In this document: in pieces, positions 17,559-26,896 of the stretch
Numbering within the stretch: the first letter of the stretch is position 1
Layout of the letters: the number at the start of each line of letters is the position of its first letter
Origin: Pseudochelatococcus lubricantis
GTDB taxonomy: Bacteria; Pseudomonadota; Alphaproteobacteria; Rhizobiales; Beijerinckiaceae
Assembly: GCF_042432495.1 (NCBI RefSeq)
Contig: NZ_JBHLXC010000002.1
Location: forward strand, 620,001 to 684,000
Length of the DNA stretch: 64,000 nt
Direction: 5' to 3'
Notes under the pieces: model-generated
Databases searched by the model: none
Seen by the model: the letters and a program-made list of their open reading frames with translations, nothing else
What the model was told of the DNA's origin: nothing
Program-made: the position numbers and the translations under genes

Positions 17559-17660
17559 ACCGACCCCAACTGCCGATCCGAATTGTTCAGGAAAGCGGCC
17601 CTATAGCACGTCTTCACCCGAATAACCAGAGGGAGATCGCCGGTCGTGGCGTCGCGGCCC

Positions 17661-18200
17661 TCAGGGGCACTCGCGCGCGAGCTGCTGCAGGGCCGCGCTG
17701 ACGCCGGAAAGGGAATATTCGTCGGTCAGGCTGGAGCCGCGCGCGGAGGTGGACCTGATGCTCAGTTTCGAGCCCGAGCGGAATGCGGCCAGCACTGCGG
17801 CCTCCTGCGCCGTGTCCTTCACCCAGGCGTTCTCGGCCTTGGTGACGAGGGGGAAGGACTTGCCGTCGATGACGGCCTGCGCATCCTGGCCAGGGCGCGC
17901 CGGGAAACCCAGCACGAGGCTGATCTCGTTGCGCACCTTCTCGGCCGGGCGCGAGGAAACGAACAGATAGGCCGGGTCGCGGTTGAGACCGGCGGGCAGG
18001 CGCGTCTTCGGCTGGGTGACGGCGTAGCACACCTTCGCGCCCCCCTGTCCGGAGGTATAGACGCTCCAGTCGGAGAAGGTGCCGGCGAGCCGCGATCCGG
18101 CCTGCTGCTGCGCCTGTGCTGCCGCGCCCGTCAGTACGAACGCGAGGATCGAGGCTGCGAGAAGACCCTTGAGGGGGCGTGCCGAAGTCAATCGAATCAT
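17661..18200 (-). CDS. Invasion-associated locus B (IalB) family protein
   Basis: The 179-residue protein has a signal peptide (about residues 1-31, ending AQAQQ) and the IalB core: FSDWSVYT, CYAVTQPKTRLP, YLFVSSRP, NEISLVLGFP and the closing SLSGVSAALQ. IalB proteins are periplasmic or secreted in Rhizobiales; in Bartonella they help erythrocyte invasion, while most homologues have unknown roles. Two cysteines, one in CYAV and one near the C-terminus (ARECP), probably form a disulfide. It lies 102 bases upstream of rlmN on the same strand. Confidence 0.9.
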   Translation of the reverse strand: MIRLTSARPLKGLLAASILAFVLTGAAAQAQQQAGSRLAGTFSDWSVYTSGQGGAKVCYAVTQPKTRLPAGLNRDPAYLFVSSRPAEKVRNEISLVLGFPARPGQDAQAVIDGKSFPLVTKAENAWVKDTAQEAAVLAAFRSGSKLSIRSTSARGSSLTDEYSLSGVSAALQQLARECP

Positions 18201-18515
18201 GGTCGCATCATACCCTTTCCAGCCGGCGGTGTCGCCGGACGTCGCATTACATCTATCACGTCATCCGCGGTGGATGCCACCCGCCGCGCCGTTTGACCGG
18301 ACCGCAGATGCCGACTTGCGGCTCGTTTCGGCCATGACCTTGTCCAAGCCATGACACGGGATGGTAAAATTTCTGTCACCGGTCGCGGAGAAGCCGTCGG
18401 CGGATGCGATTTCCACCCCGGGCAGCGGGCGCCGCACCACGCGGGCATCGGCCTGGCCGCCATGCGGTGAAACGGAGCGACGGCCGGCGCGCGTCGGCTG
18501 TTCACATGTTCGGGA
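18201..18515. other. Intergenic region, no gene seen
   Basis: About 315 bases between ialB and the SulP transporter gene contain only chance reading frames. I see no strong hairpin or promoter. Confidence 0.4.
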
Positions 18516-20267
18516 TCAGGTCGCGGCCGGCGCCGCCGGTCGCGACCTGATGGCGGCGTGCGCGTCGTTCACCGCGTCGCGGACATTGGCCTTGAAGTGC
18601 ACCAGCGGGTGGCGCACCCCGTGCAACAGCAGCGTGCGGCGCACGCCGGGCCGCGCGCCGGTGATGGAGATGATGGCGCCGCGCGCGTGCGCCTTGCGCA
18701 CGAAGCCCTCGATGGTCGCGGCGGCGGTGGAATCGAGGAACGGCACGGCCGAGAAGTCGATGACGTAAGCCTTGGGCTGGCGCGCGATCTGGTCGAGCGT
18801 CGTGGCGACGGTCGCGGCCGCGCCGAAGAAGAACGCGCCCGAAATCCGCGAGACCACCACGTCCGGATCGCTCGCCTCGGCTGCGTCATATGGCAGCAGC
18901 GGGTCGCGCTCGTCGGTATCCGACGTGTCGGACGGGATGTGCGGGGTGAGGGCGGCGTTTTCCACCTCCACAGATTGCGCCATGCGATGCAGGAACAGCA
19001 GCGCGCTCAGTGTGAAGCCGACGACGATGCCTTCGATGAGGTCGCGGAAGACCGTGAGCAGGAACGTCGCCGCCAGCACCACGGCGTCGCCGCGCGAGGC
19101 GCGCAGCAGAGTGGCGACGGCGTGCTTCTCGACCATGTTCCACGCCACCGTCGCTAGCACGCCGGCAAGCGCGGCGAGCGGGATATAGGACGCGAGCGGC
19201 GCCGCGATCAGGATGAACAGCAGCAGGAACAGCGAATGCAGTATGCCCGCCACCGGCCCGTGCGCGCCGGAGCGCACGTTGGTGGCGGTGCGGGCAATGG
19301 TGCCTGTCACGCAGAAGCCGCCGAACAGGGCCGAGCCGATGTTCGCCGCGCCCTGCGCGACCAGCTCGCAATTCGACCGGTGCCGGCGGCCCGTCATGCT
19401 GTCGGCGACGACGGCGGACAGCAGGCTCTCGATGCTGCCGAGCAGCGCGAAGCTGACGGCCGCAGGCAGCACCGCGATGACTTTTTCGAAGCTCATGTCC
19501 GGCAGGCGCGGCGCGGGCAGCGACTGCGGAATGCCGCCGAACTTCGTGCCGATGGTCTCGACCGGCAGGTCTAGCGCGAAGGTGGCCAGCGCCGCGAGCG
19601 TCACTGCGATCAGCAGGCCGGGCAGGCGCGGGCGGTATTCGCGCAGGCCAATGATGACGACGATGGTCGCGGCCGCCAGCATGAACGCCGCGAGGTTGAA
19701 GGTGGGCAACGCATCCGCCAGCGCGGCGAGTTTCTCGAAGATCGGTCCGGGCTCCGGGCCGCTGAGCGTCAGGCCGAACAGGTCCTTGATCTGGCTTGAG
19801 AAGATGATGACCGCGATGCCCGCCGAGAAGCCGACGGTGACAGGGTAGGGAATGTATTTGATGAAGGTGCCGAGCTGCAGGAAGCCGATCAGCAGCAGCA
19901 GCACGCCCGACAGCAGCGTCGCCAGGATCAGTCCGTCCACGCCCTGCGTACTGACGGTGGTCGCGACGAGCACGATGAAGGCACCGGCCGGCCCGCCGAT
20001 CTGGAACCGGCTGCCGCCGAGCAGCGAGACAAGGAAACCGCCGACGATCGCCGTGTAGAGGCCCCGGTCCGGCCCGACGCCGGACGCGATGGCGATGGCC
20101 ATCGACAGCGGCAGCGCAACGATCGCCACCGTGAGGCCGGCGACCACGTCGGCCTTGAAATGGGCGAAGGTATAACCCTCGCGCAGGACGGTGATGAGCT
20201 TGGGCGTAAACAGTTCGACAAACGTCGGCGCGTTGCTGGCGCGGGTAGCTGTCGGCGAACGGGACAT
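18516..20267 (-). CDS. SulP family inorganic anion transporter with STAS domain
   Basis: This 583-residue transporter follows the SLC26/SulP plan. An N-terminal cytoplasmic segment precedes about 12-14 membrane spans starting near residue 45, including the family motif GPDRGLYTAIVGG and GGSRFQIGGPAGAF. A C-terminal STAS domain (about 465-560) contains VIDFSAVPFLDSTAAATIEG. It probably carries sulfate, bicarbonate or another anion into the cell; the sequence does not tell which. No carbonic anhydrase or sulfate-assimilation gene is adjacent. An XRE-type regulator lies upstream on the same strand. Confidence 0.93.
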   Translation of the reverse strand: MSRSPTATRASNAPTFVELFTPKLITVLREGYTFAHFKADVVAGLTVAIVALPLSMAIAIASGVGPDRGLYTAIVGGFLVSLLGGSRFQIGGPAGAFIVLVATTVSTQGVDGLILATLLSGVLLLLIGFLQLGTFIKYIPYPVTVGFSAGIAVIIFSSQIKDLFGLTLSGPEPGPIFEKLAALADALPTFNLAAFMLAAATIVVIIGLREYRPRLPGLLIAVTLAALATFALDLPVETIGTKFGGIPQSLPAPRLPDMSFEKVIAVLPAAVSFALLGSIESLLSAVVADSMTGRRHRSNCELVAQGAANIGSALFGGFCVTGTIARTATNVRSGAHGPVAGILHSLFLLLFILIAAPLASYIPLAALAGVLATVAWNMVEKHAVATLLRASRGDAVVLAATFLLTVFRDLIEGIVVGFTLSALLFLHRMAQSVEVENAALTPHIPSDTSDTDERDPLLPYDAAEASDPDVVVSRISGAFFFGAAATVATTLDQIARQPKAYVIDFSAVPFLDSTAAATIEGFVRKAHARGAIISITGARPGVRRTLLLHGVRHPLVHFKANVRDAVNDAHAAIRSRPAAPAAT

Positions 20268-20527
20268 CGTGACACCTCAACGCGCGGCGTCCGTCAAGGG
20301 GGCGCCGCGCACTCTGGACGCAGGGCCGGCCATGTGCGCGGCTGAAGCTTCCTTCGCACGCCGCGACCACACGCCGGATTGTCGCAGCGTGGCGGGATCG
20401 TCGGACCCAGAATGCGCCCCCGGAAGCGATGGGCTGCCGGGGTGGGAGGCGGCGGTCGCCGTTACGCGGCGTCAAACATGAACCAGACTGGTGGACGCCT
20501 GTGGCACCCGCCGGTCGGAAAACAGGC

Positions 20528-20803
20528 TCAGGCCGAGCCGGACGTCACCGGCGGCGAAGGCTCCTTGAGCCGCACACCGCGCCCGCCGCCCTGGCTTGGC
20601 GCGTTCTCGCCAAGCAGCATCACGCCCGCCCGATCGAAAGCCTCGATGACCTTGGTCAGCGTATCCACGACGCCGCGCACATTCCCCTCGCTCGCTTCCA
20701 TCCGCTGGATGGTGGGCAGGGAGACGCCTGAAAGCTCGGCGAGCTGTCGCTGGTCAATCCCCAGCAAAGCCCGCGCGGCGCGCATTTGAGCGGCGGTAAT
20801 CAC
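20528..20803 (-). CDS. XRE-family helix-turn-helix regulator (91 aa)
   Basis: A single Cro/CI-type helix-turn-helix occupies residues about 3-60, with ARALLGIDQRQLAELSGVS and TIQRMEAS as the two key helices. The short tail is glycine- and proline-rich and has no effector domain. Such small XRE proteins are common in Rhizobiales and bind DNA as dimers. Its target is unknown. It precedes the SulP transporter gene by about 260 bases on the same strand, so that gene is a possible target. Confidence 0.88.
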   Translation of the reverse strand: MITAAQMRAARALLGIDQRQLAELSGVSLPTIQRMEASEGNVRGVVDTLTKVIEAFDRAGVMLLGENAPSQGGGRGVRLKEPSPPVTSGSA

Positions 20804-20983
20804 GCTATAGACCCGATCTGAAACATGAACGATCCTATATCATCTATTATTTATGATGTCAAAACCATCATTATCCAGATCCCGTACATGATGCGAGGTG
20901 CCGCGACCGCGCCGTCGGGCGACAACCGGCGCCGTTCCTGATATATTGCAGGACGACGTGAAGGCCTGCGTATGGAGGTTGGC

Positions 20984-21184
20984 ATGACGAACACGCAATC
21001 CGGCGCTCCCGGAAAAGCCGGACAGGACGACGCGGCCCGGCGGAAGGAACTGGAAGAGCAGGAGGCGCGCGTCGACCGCCGCTTGGACGAGGAACTGGTG
21101 GAGACCTTTCCCGCCAGCGATGCGCCTTCGGTGACGCAGCCGGGCGCTGGGCAGGAGACGGGCGCCGAGGTCGAGAAACGCTGA
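20984..21184 (+). CDS. Small conserved hypothetical protein (66 aa)
   Basis: The protein is very hydrophilic, with a charged helix rich in glutamate and arginine (about residues 18-42) followed by ETFPASDAPSVTQPG, a motif seen in many small alphaproteobacterial and other stress-associated proteins. There is no signal peptide or membrane helix. I chose ATG 20984 because GGAGG lies at 20974-20978, which makes the ATG at 20972 unlikely. It is followed by a strong terminator and stands alone. The function is unknown. Confidence 0.82.
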   Translation: MTNTQSGAPGKAGQDDAARRKELEEQEARVDRRLDEELVETFPASDAPSVTQPGAGQETGAEVEKR

Positions 21185-21270
21185 CGGACGCCGCTGTATC
21201 GGACCAGGGCGCGAACAGTGTTTCTGGGGCGGTTCGTTGCGTGCTGCCGGAAGGCGCCGGCCGGAGAACG

Positions 21271-21307
21271 AAAAAGGGAGCGCGATAACCGCGCTCCCTT
21301 GTTTTTT
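21271..21307 (+). terminator. Bidirectional rho-independent terminator
   Basis: GGGAGCGCG at 21276-21284 pairs with CGCGCTCCC at 21290-21298 around a 5-base loop, then TTGTTTTTT follows. An A run on the other side makes it usable on the minus strand as well. It separates the 66-aa gene from the convergent WXXGXW gene. Confidence 0.88.
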
Positions 21308-21331
21308 GACGACAGGCTGCTGGCGGATGCG

Positions 21332-21715
21332 TCAGCGATGCCAGCCGCCGGGATCGAACGTCCAGCCGTTGTGGCTGCGCACCCAGCGGGGATCGCGATG
21401 CCGGAAGCCGGGACGGTTGCGCACCCACTGGCCCGATCTCCACACGTAGTCGCGGCGGCGCGGGTTCCACTCCCAGAAACCCGGAACCCACACATAACCG
21501 GGGCGCGGCGGGGGCCTGCGCTCCTGGCGCGGACGCGGCGGCGCGCGGTTGGGCTGATGCGGCGGCGGCGGCCTGTTCCCGCCGGGGCGGCCGTTATGCC
21601 ACTGGTCGGGGCGCTGCTGGGCCTGCGCTTCGCCAATGGCGGCCATGCCGGCCAGCGGCGCCGCAACGCCGGCGACGAGCAGGGCGCTCAGAAAATGTCG
21701 TCTTGAAACCATCAT
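21332..21715 (-). CDS. Tat-exported WXXGXW-repeat protein (127 aa)
   Basis: The N-terminus carries a twin-arginine-like signal (SRRHFLSALL, residues about 4-13) ending near AQAQQ. A proline- and arginine-rich linker follows, then tryptophan-rich repeats such as YVWVPGFWEW and YVWRSGQWV, typical of the YXWGXW/WXXGXW family. Such proteins are small exported envelope proteins of unknown function, widespread in Proteobacteria. The gene ends at the bidirectional terminator at 21271-21307. Confidence 0.85.
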   Translation of the reverse strand: MMVSRRHFLSALLVAGVAAPLAGMAAIGEAQAQQRPDQWHNGRPGGNRPPPPHQPNRAPPRPRQERRPPPRPGYVWVPGFWEWNPRRRDYVWRSGQWVRNRPGFRHRDPRWVRSHNGWTFDPGGWHR

Positions 21716-22012
21716 GCCACTCCTTGGGAGGTGAGTCGCTGCAATTTGCCCGGCCGGTCGCGGGGTGACGTCGGCCTGTGCCGGCCGCCCGTCTCCCCGT
21801 CCCGTTTTCCGGCCGGCTGCTCGAACCGTTTACGCTTGCAGGTTGCAGATGAATTGTTGCAATCCCGTGGCCAGAATTAGTCGTCGACGTGGAAATATAT
21901 CGTTAACAGGTATAGATGAAGAAAATTTCATGTATACGAAATGCCGCTACAAAAGAAAACCAAACTATACACGTTCCTCCGGCGCCACGCCGTTTGCGAA
22001 CGACCGGCGTGC

Positions 22013-23185
22013 TCAGTTCCCGTGCAGCGGCTCCTGCACGGGAACGAGATAGGGCGCGACAATCCGGACGCTGCGCCGCGAACCGTCGGGACCGGACGAG
22101 ACGATCGTGCGCCCGTCCTTGCGGGAGAGCGGCCGGTCTTCGCCGGCGATGGCGGGGCCGATGCCGGCGGATTCGCCGCTCGCCGTCGGGACCGCCGCCG
22201 TGTCGGGGATCTCCTCCGCGTCGCCGGCCGCGGCGGGCTGTACCGCGGCCTGCCGTGCGGCGCGGGCGGCGCCGGGGCGGGAGAGTTCGTCCGCCTTTTC
22301 GGCGGTGACGATGATATCGTCGTCGTTGCGCCCGATCAGGGTTTCCGCGCCCTGCAGCGCATCGGCCCAGCTCTGGCCCGCCGGCAGGCAGGCGGCTTCG
22401 GGCACGAGGCGTTTCTGGTAGACGAGGGCGGTCGGCAGGGTGCTGTAGGGCACGCCGGAAGCGCTCTGCGCCCGCTCGATCTTGCCGCCTTCCGACATGA
22501 AAAACAGTTCGGTGCGGGTGGCCGGGCATTGCGCCTGGCACATCTGCTGTGCCTGCTCCCGTCCACGATACCGTGCGCCGAGCGGGAAGAAGTAGCCGTC
22601 GGCCAGGCGCACGCACACGGGCTGCGAGCCGCCGAGCCCGCGCTCGCCGCCTGCCGGTTTCTCGGTTGCCGGCGCGGTCGCGCGTTCGGGCGCGGGCGCG
22701 GTGGGCGGGGGCTCGTCCGCTGGCGCCGGTTGCCCGCCGCCGAAAAGCCGCTCCAGAAAGCCGCGCGGGCGCGCCGGCTCGTTGGCGCAATAACGGTCCA
22801 GCGCGGCCTGCAGTTCGCGCCGCCGCGCCTGGCTCCGCTGTCCGCCGCCCAGCCTGTCGGCGTAGGCGAGCATTTCGTTGAGGTTGGCCTGCATCTGCCG
22901 CATGTGGGTGCGCAGCGAGGAGCACTCGGCCGGCGGTCGGTAGATGTCCGTGCGCGTGCAGCCGATCTGGTCGAAGTAGGCGCGCGTGCGCTCAAGCTCG
23001 GCCCGCTGCCGCTGGGCGGCGACGGTGTACTCCTGCGCGCGCGGATCGACGGACCGGGAGATGCCGGCGAGTTCGGCCCGGTAGGCCGCGCAGTCGACGG
23101 CCTGCGCCACGGCGCCCGTGATGCCCCAACCCGTCATGATGCCGAAACCGGCCAGGGCAAGCGATGCCCGCATAGCTTTTTTCAT
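22013..23185 (-). CDS. DUF2865 family exported protein
   Basis: The 390-residue protein begins with a signal peptide (MKKAMRASLALAGFG, cleavage near AVAQA) and a helical segment with conserved cysteines (VDCAAY, GCTRTD, ECSSL, RYCAN). A low-complexity proline- and alanine-rich linker (about 145-190) follows, then a compact domain with VCVRLADGYFFPLG, QMCQAQCPA and ELFFM, the hallmark of DUF2865, which is common in Rhizobiales. I chose ATG 23185 because it starts the signal peptide; the reading frame runs 32 codons further upstream. The function is unknown. Confidence 0.88.
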   Translation of the reverse strand: MKKAMRASLALAGFGIMTGWGITGAVAQAVDCAAYRAELAGISRSVDPRAQEYTVAAQRQRAELERTRAYFDQIGCTRTDIYRPPAECSSLRTHMRQMQANLNEMLAYADRLGGGQRSQARRRELQAALDRYCANEPARPRGFLERLFGGGQPAPADEPPPTAPAPERATAPATEKPAGGERGLGGSQPVCVRLADGYFFPLGARYRGREQAQQMCQAQCPATRTELFFMSEGGKIERAQSASGVPYSTLPTALVYQKRLVPEAACLPAGQSWADALQGAETLIGRNDDDIIVTAEKADELSRPGAARAARQAAVQPAAAGDAEEIPDTAAVPTASGESAGIGPAIAGEDRPLSRKDGRTIVSSGPDGSRRSVRIVAPYLVPVQEPLHGN

Positions 23186-23432
23186 ACGTTGCGTGACCAC
23201 TTGCTCGACCTGCCCGGCCGGCGCCGGGCCAACCGCATCCTGTCTGCCGCAGGGGCCCGACGAACCGTTGGCTGAAACCATCTGGTAGCATCGTTACTAT
23301 AGTCGCGGCCAGCTTTTCCAGCGCTTTCGTCGGCGCCGGCGGCAGCGCCGGGGTTGAGCCGGCCGCGCGATCCCGTTGGGGCGAAGGAAAGAACCAGCCG
23401 TGGGCCGGAGGCGGCGGCCGATCAAAAATTGT

Positions 23433-23948
23433 TTATGACGCGGCGCTTCGCCGCGCCGACGGGTCAGGATCGCCCGCGCCGTCGAGGGGCTCGGCGCTGT
23501 CGATGCCGGCGCGCTCCATGAGATGGGCGATGATTCGCTCGAAAGCCTCCAGATCGGCCTCGGGAAGCCCTTCCGTGAGTTGCTGCGAGTATTCGAGCGC
23601 CGTGGGCACGATCATGGCATAAGTGCTGGCGCCCTTCTCGGTGAGGGACAGGAACGCCTCGCGCCGGTCGCGCTCGTTGGGACGGCGCAGGAGCAGCCCG
23701 CGTTCTTCCAGCGTCGCGACGGCGCGCGACACTTTCGTCTTGTGCATCTGGCTGTGGGCGCCGATGTCGCGCGCGGTCATGGGGCCGAACTCGCCCAGTG
23801 TCGCGATCAGGCGCCACTCGGGAATGCCGAAGCCGAAACGTTCGGTATAGATGCGGTCGAGCCCGCCCGCGACGACGTGCGCGAGGACATTCAGGCGGTA
23901 GGGCAGAAAGCGGCTCAGCGCCAGCGGTTCTGCGGGGGTGTCCGTCAT
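23433..23948 (-). CDS. MarR family transcriptional regulator
   Basis: The 171-residue protein has the MarR winged-helix core: ARDIGAHSQMHKTKVSRAVATLEERGLL (about residues 59-86) is the recognition region and RRPNERDRREAFLSLTEKG (about 88-106) the wing. Flanking helices mediate dimerisation. MarR proteins are usually repressors released by small phenolic or oxidised ligands. It is divergent from creA, with about 215 bases in between; no efflux pump or degradation gene is adjacent, so its target is unclear. Confidence 0.92.
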   Translation of the reverse strand: MTDTPAEPLALSRFLPYRLNVLAHVVAGGLDRIYTERFGFGIPEWRLIATLGEFGPMTARDIGAHSQMHKTKVSRAVATLEERGLLLRRPNERDRREAFLSLTEKGASTYAMIVPTALEYSQQLTEGLPEADLEAFERIIAHLMERAGIDSAEPLDGAGDPDPSARRSAAS

Positions 23949-24164
23949 GCTGCCGGATCTCGCAGGTAATAAGGGAACAAACCCCGCCCGATTGTTTCAG
24001 GCGGGACAGCCAGCAATGGCATACAGCGATCCCGACGTCGCGGCAATCGCTGCTTGCGACAAATCCGCTGGCAACCGCGAAAATGTTCGGCCGGCCAACA
24101 AAACGCCCCGTTTTCCGCGCAATACGCTATATATTGTCCGTCGCGATCTGCTCCGGAGTTTTCG

Positions 24165-24695
24165 ATGTCCTTCGTTTCCCGTCTTGCCGCCGCCGCTCTC
24201 GTGGGTGTTCTTGCCGCGGCGGGCGGCCCCGGCATTGCGCAGGCGCGTGCCGACGGGCCGGACCTCATCTTCAGGAAGTCCACGGTGTGGAAGATGCTGA
24301 CGCCCGACGACAAACTCGCGGTCTACGGCATCGACGATCCGGTCGTGTCCGGCGTTTCCTGCCATTACACCACGCCGGAGCGCGGTGGCGTCAAGGGCAT
24401 GCTGGGTGTCGCGGAGGAGGTGTCGGACATCTCGCTCTCCTGCCATCAGGTCGGCCCGATCACCTTCAACGAAAAGTTCGCGCAGGGTGACGAAGTGTTC
24501 AGCGAACGCCGCTCGCTGATCTTCAAGCGCATGCAGATCGTGCGCGGCTGCGACGAGAAGCGCAACGTTCTCGTCTACCTCGTCTATTCCGACAAGCTGA
24601 TCGAGGGGTCGCCGAAGAACTCCACCTCCGGCGTGCCCATCATGCCGTGGGGCGCGGCTGATGCGCCGCGCTGCGCAGACTGGCTGAAGCGCTGA
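24165..24695 (+). CDS. creA: CreA family exported protein
   Basis: The 176-residue protein has an N-terminal signal peptide (about residues 1-26, ending AQARA) and the CreA core: VYGIDDPVVSGVSCHYTTPERGG, SDISLSCHQVGPI, then KRMQIVRGCDEKRNVLVYLVYSDKLIEGSPKNS. Four cysteines are conserved. CreA is a periplasmic protein of unknown activity. I chose ATG 24165, which lies nine bases after a GGAG ribosome binding site; the frame extends upstream without an SD. It stands alone between the MarR gene and the leuA leader. Confidence 0.92.
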   Translation: MSFVSRLAAAALVGVLAAAGGPGIAQARADGPDLIFRKSTVWKMLTPDDKLAVYGIDDPVVSGVSCHYTTPERGGVKGMLGVAEEVSDISLSCHQVGPITFNEKFAQGDEVFSERRSLIFKRMQIVRGCDEKRNVLVYLVYSDKLIEGSPKNSTSGVPIMPWGAADAPRCADWLKR

Positions 24696-24819
24696 CGGCC
24701 GATCGCTGCTTCCGCCAAAATCGCCGACATTTTGTTGCGCGGGGTTGTCAGCCGTCTTCACGGTTGTTACAAGGGGTCATCGTCGGGCACATAGCCGCGA
24801 CATCAGGGAGGGCGTGAGC

Positions 24820-24951
24820 GTGGGCATTTCCCGCTCCAAGGACACAAAAGGCCGGTCGGCCGCGGACGGTATGTCCCGCCGCGCCGATGCGCGTGTCAGC
24901 CCCTTCACCTCCGTGCTTCTTCTTTCCGGCCTCCTCCTTAGCTGCCCCTGA
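24820..24951 (+). CDS. leuL: leuA leader peptide
   Basis: A frame of 43 codons ends in VLLLSGLLLSCP, with six leucine codons (CTT and CTC) in a span of eight. GGGAGGG at 24806-24812 is well placed for the GTG at 24820; GTG 24814 and ATG 24871 are alternatives. Its TGA lies inside the first attenuator hairpin. It reads as a leucine-sensing leader: ribosome stalling at the leucine codons would change RNA pairing ahead of leuA, 142 bases downstream. The symbol leuL follows the usual name for such peptides. Confidence 0.78.
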   Translation: MGISRSKDTKGRSAADGMSRRADARVSPFTSVLLLSGLLLSCP

Positions 24952-25070
24952 GGGCCGGCTGGGCTTCGCCTGGGCCTTCAGGGGATGATCGCCTTCCGCC
25001 CGGCGCACGGTTGCGTGCGCTCTGGGCAATGACGCTTTTCCGGATTCATGCATTTTCCGCCTGAAGGCGG
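24945..25070 (+). promoter_or_regulatory. Attenuator-like alternative RNA pairing before leuA
   Basis: Segment 24945-24956, which includes the leader stop, pairs with 24973-24984 over 12 positions with one G-U pair. Part of that second segment, 24974-24982, is also perfectly complementary over nine bases to 25060-25068, which otherwise folds on itself as CCGCC-TGAA-GGCGG directly before the leuA ribosome binding site AAGGAG. A further 7-bp hairpin lies at 25003-25020. The mutually exclusive stems suit transcription attenuation or masking of translation initiation. Confidence 0.65.
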
Positions 25071-25093
25071 CCCCATTCAAAGGAGACCGGCCA

Positions 25094-26653
25094 ATGAGCA
25101 CGGCAACGACGAGCGCCAAGGAGCACATCGTTATTTTCGACACCACCCTGCGCGACGGTGAGCAATGCCCCGGCGCCTCGATGACTTTCGAGGAAAAGCT
25201 GCAGGTCGCGACCGTCCTCGACGAGATGGGCGTCGATGTCATCGAGGCGGGCTTTCCCATCGCCTCCGAAGGCGATTTCGAATCGGTACGCGAGATCGCC
25301 AGAACCCTGAAGCGCTCCGTCGTCTGCGGGCTGGCGCGCGCCAACCCCAACGATATCGACCGGGCGGGCGAGGCCATCAGGCCGGCCGCGCGCGGGCGCA
25401 TCCACACCTTCATCGGCACCTCGCCCCTGCACCGTCAGTACCAGTTGCAGCTCGACCAGGAGCAGGTCTACGAGCGCGCCGTCGCTTCGGTGAAGCGCGC
25501 CCGCAACTTCACCGATGACGTCGAGTGGTCGCCCATGGATGCGACGCGCACGGAGCATGACTACCTCTGCCGCATCGTCGAGGCGGCCATCGACGCGGGC
25601 GCGACCACGATCAACATTCCCGACACGGTCGGCTATGCGACGCCGGAAGAATATTACGAACTCATCCGCATGCTGATCGAGCGGGTGCCGAACGCCGACA
25701 AGGCGATCTTCTCCACCCACTGCCATGACGATCTCGGCCTCGCGGTCGCGAACTCGCTGGCGGGCGTGCGCGCCGGCGCGCGTCAGATCGAATGCACCAT
25801 CAACGGCCTCGGCGAGCGCGCCGGCAACGCGGCGCTGGAGGAAGTGGTGCTGGCGATCCGCACGCGCGGCGACATCCTGCCCTACGAGACCGGCGTCGAC
25901 ACCACGCACCTGATGCGTGCCTCGAAACTGGTCTCGACGGTGACGTCCTTCCCCGTCCAGTACAACAAGGCCATCGTCGGCCGCAACGCCTTCGCCCACG
26001 AGAGCGGCATCCACCAGGACGGCGTGCTGAAGAACGCCCAGACCTACGAGATCATGACGCCCGAATCGGTCGGCGTCAGCAAGAACGCGCTCGTCATGGG
26101 CAAGCACTCCGGCCGCCACGCCTTCCGCGAGAAGCTGAAGGACCTCGGCTTCAACCTCGGCGAGAACGCGCTGGAGGATGCCTTCAAGCGCTTCAAGGAT
26201 CTGGCCGACCGCAAGAAGGACGTCTACGACGAGGACATCGAGGCGCTCGTCGGCGACGAAATCCTGACGTCGCAGGACAGGATCAGGCTGGTGTCGCTAT
26301 CGGTCGTCGCCGGCACGAGCGGGCCGCAGACGGCCGCGATCACCCTCGACATCGATGGCGTGGAGCACGAGGCGGAAGGCGAGGGCAACGGCCCGGTCGA
26401 TGCGGTGTTCAACGTCATCAAGGCGCTCGTGCCGCATGACGCCACGCTGGAACTCTATCAGGTGCATGCCGTGACCGGCGGCACCGACGCGCAGGCGGAA
26501 GTTTCCGTGCGGCTGCGAACCGCGAGCGGCGAAACCACCGGCCGTGGCGCCGATCCCGATACGCTGGTCGCCTCCGCTCGCGCCTATCTCTCGGCCCTGA
26601 ACCGCCTGCGGGCAAGGGGCGCGCGCACCCACGCGCACGCCACGACGCCGTAA
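25094..26653 (+). CDS. leuA: 2-isopropylmalate synthase
   Basis: LeuA condenses acetyl-CoA with 2-oxoisovalerate, the first committed step of leucine synthesis. At 519 residues it has the TIM-barrel catalytic domain (about residues 10-275) with DTTLRDGEQCPG near 16-27, the metal-binding HxH in STHCHDDLGLA and NGLGERAGN. A linker and a C-terminal LeuA dimer regulatory domain (about 370-500) bind leucine for feedback. AAGGAG precedes the ATG. A leader peptide and alternative hairpins upstream suggest leucine-controlled expression. Confidence 0.97.
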   Translation: MSTATTSAKEHIVIFDTTLRDGEQCPGASMTFEEKLQVATVLDEMGVDVIEAGFPIASEGDFESVREIARTLKRSVVCGLARANPNDIDRAGEAIRPAARGRIHTFIGTSPLHRQYQLQLDQEQVYERAVASVKRARNFTDDVEWSPMDATRTEHDYLCRIVEAAIDAGATTINIPDTVGYATPEEYYELIRMLIERVPNADKAIFSTHCHDDLGLAVANSLAGVRAGARQIECTINGLGERAGNAALEEVVLAIRTRGDILPYETGVDTTHLMRASKLVSTVTSFPVQYNKAIVGRNAFAHESGIHQDGVLKNAQTYEIMTPESVGVSKNALVMGKHSGRHAFREKLKDLGFNLGENALEDAFKRFKDLADRKKDVYDEDIEALVGDEILTSQDRIRLVSLSVVAGTSGPQTAAITLDIDGVEHEAEGEGNGPVDAVFNVIKALVPHDATLELYQVHAVTGGTDAQAEVSVRLRTASGETTGRGADPDTLVASARAYLSALNRLRARGARTHAHATTP

Positions 26654-26734
26654 TACGCATCTCAACGAGCTTGCCTCGTCGAGACACGGTCAAACCCGTG
26701 CGGCGCAAGAACCATCTTGACGCCGCAAAGCCCG

Positions 26735-26770
26735 ATACTCCCGGTCGGGGACGGGGAGTATTGGTTTAAC
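26735..26770 (+). terminator. Putative leuA terminator
   Basis: ATACTCCC at 26735-26742 pairs with GGGAGTAT at 26754-26761 around an 11-base loop, followed by TGGTTT. It lies 80 bases past the leuA stop. The T run is weak. Confidence 0.45.
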
Positions 26771-26896
26771 GTGGATGCGGCCGTCATCGACGTCGTATTC
26801 GGCCGCCTCCCGTTGCTTGCGGCGGAAGGCGCGCGTTAGCCGCATCTTCACCTTTCCCGCGCATCCTGCCGGCGACAGCCATCGGGATGGGTGAGG

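Noticed and set aside
18886..20475. Leftward frame of 529 codons within the SulP gene
   Set aside because: It is an out-of-frame reading of the transporter gene, arginine- and alanine-rich, with no family match.
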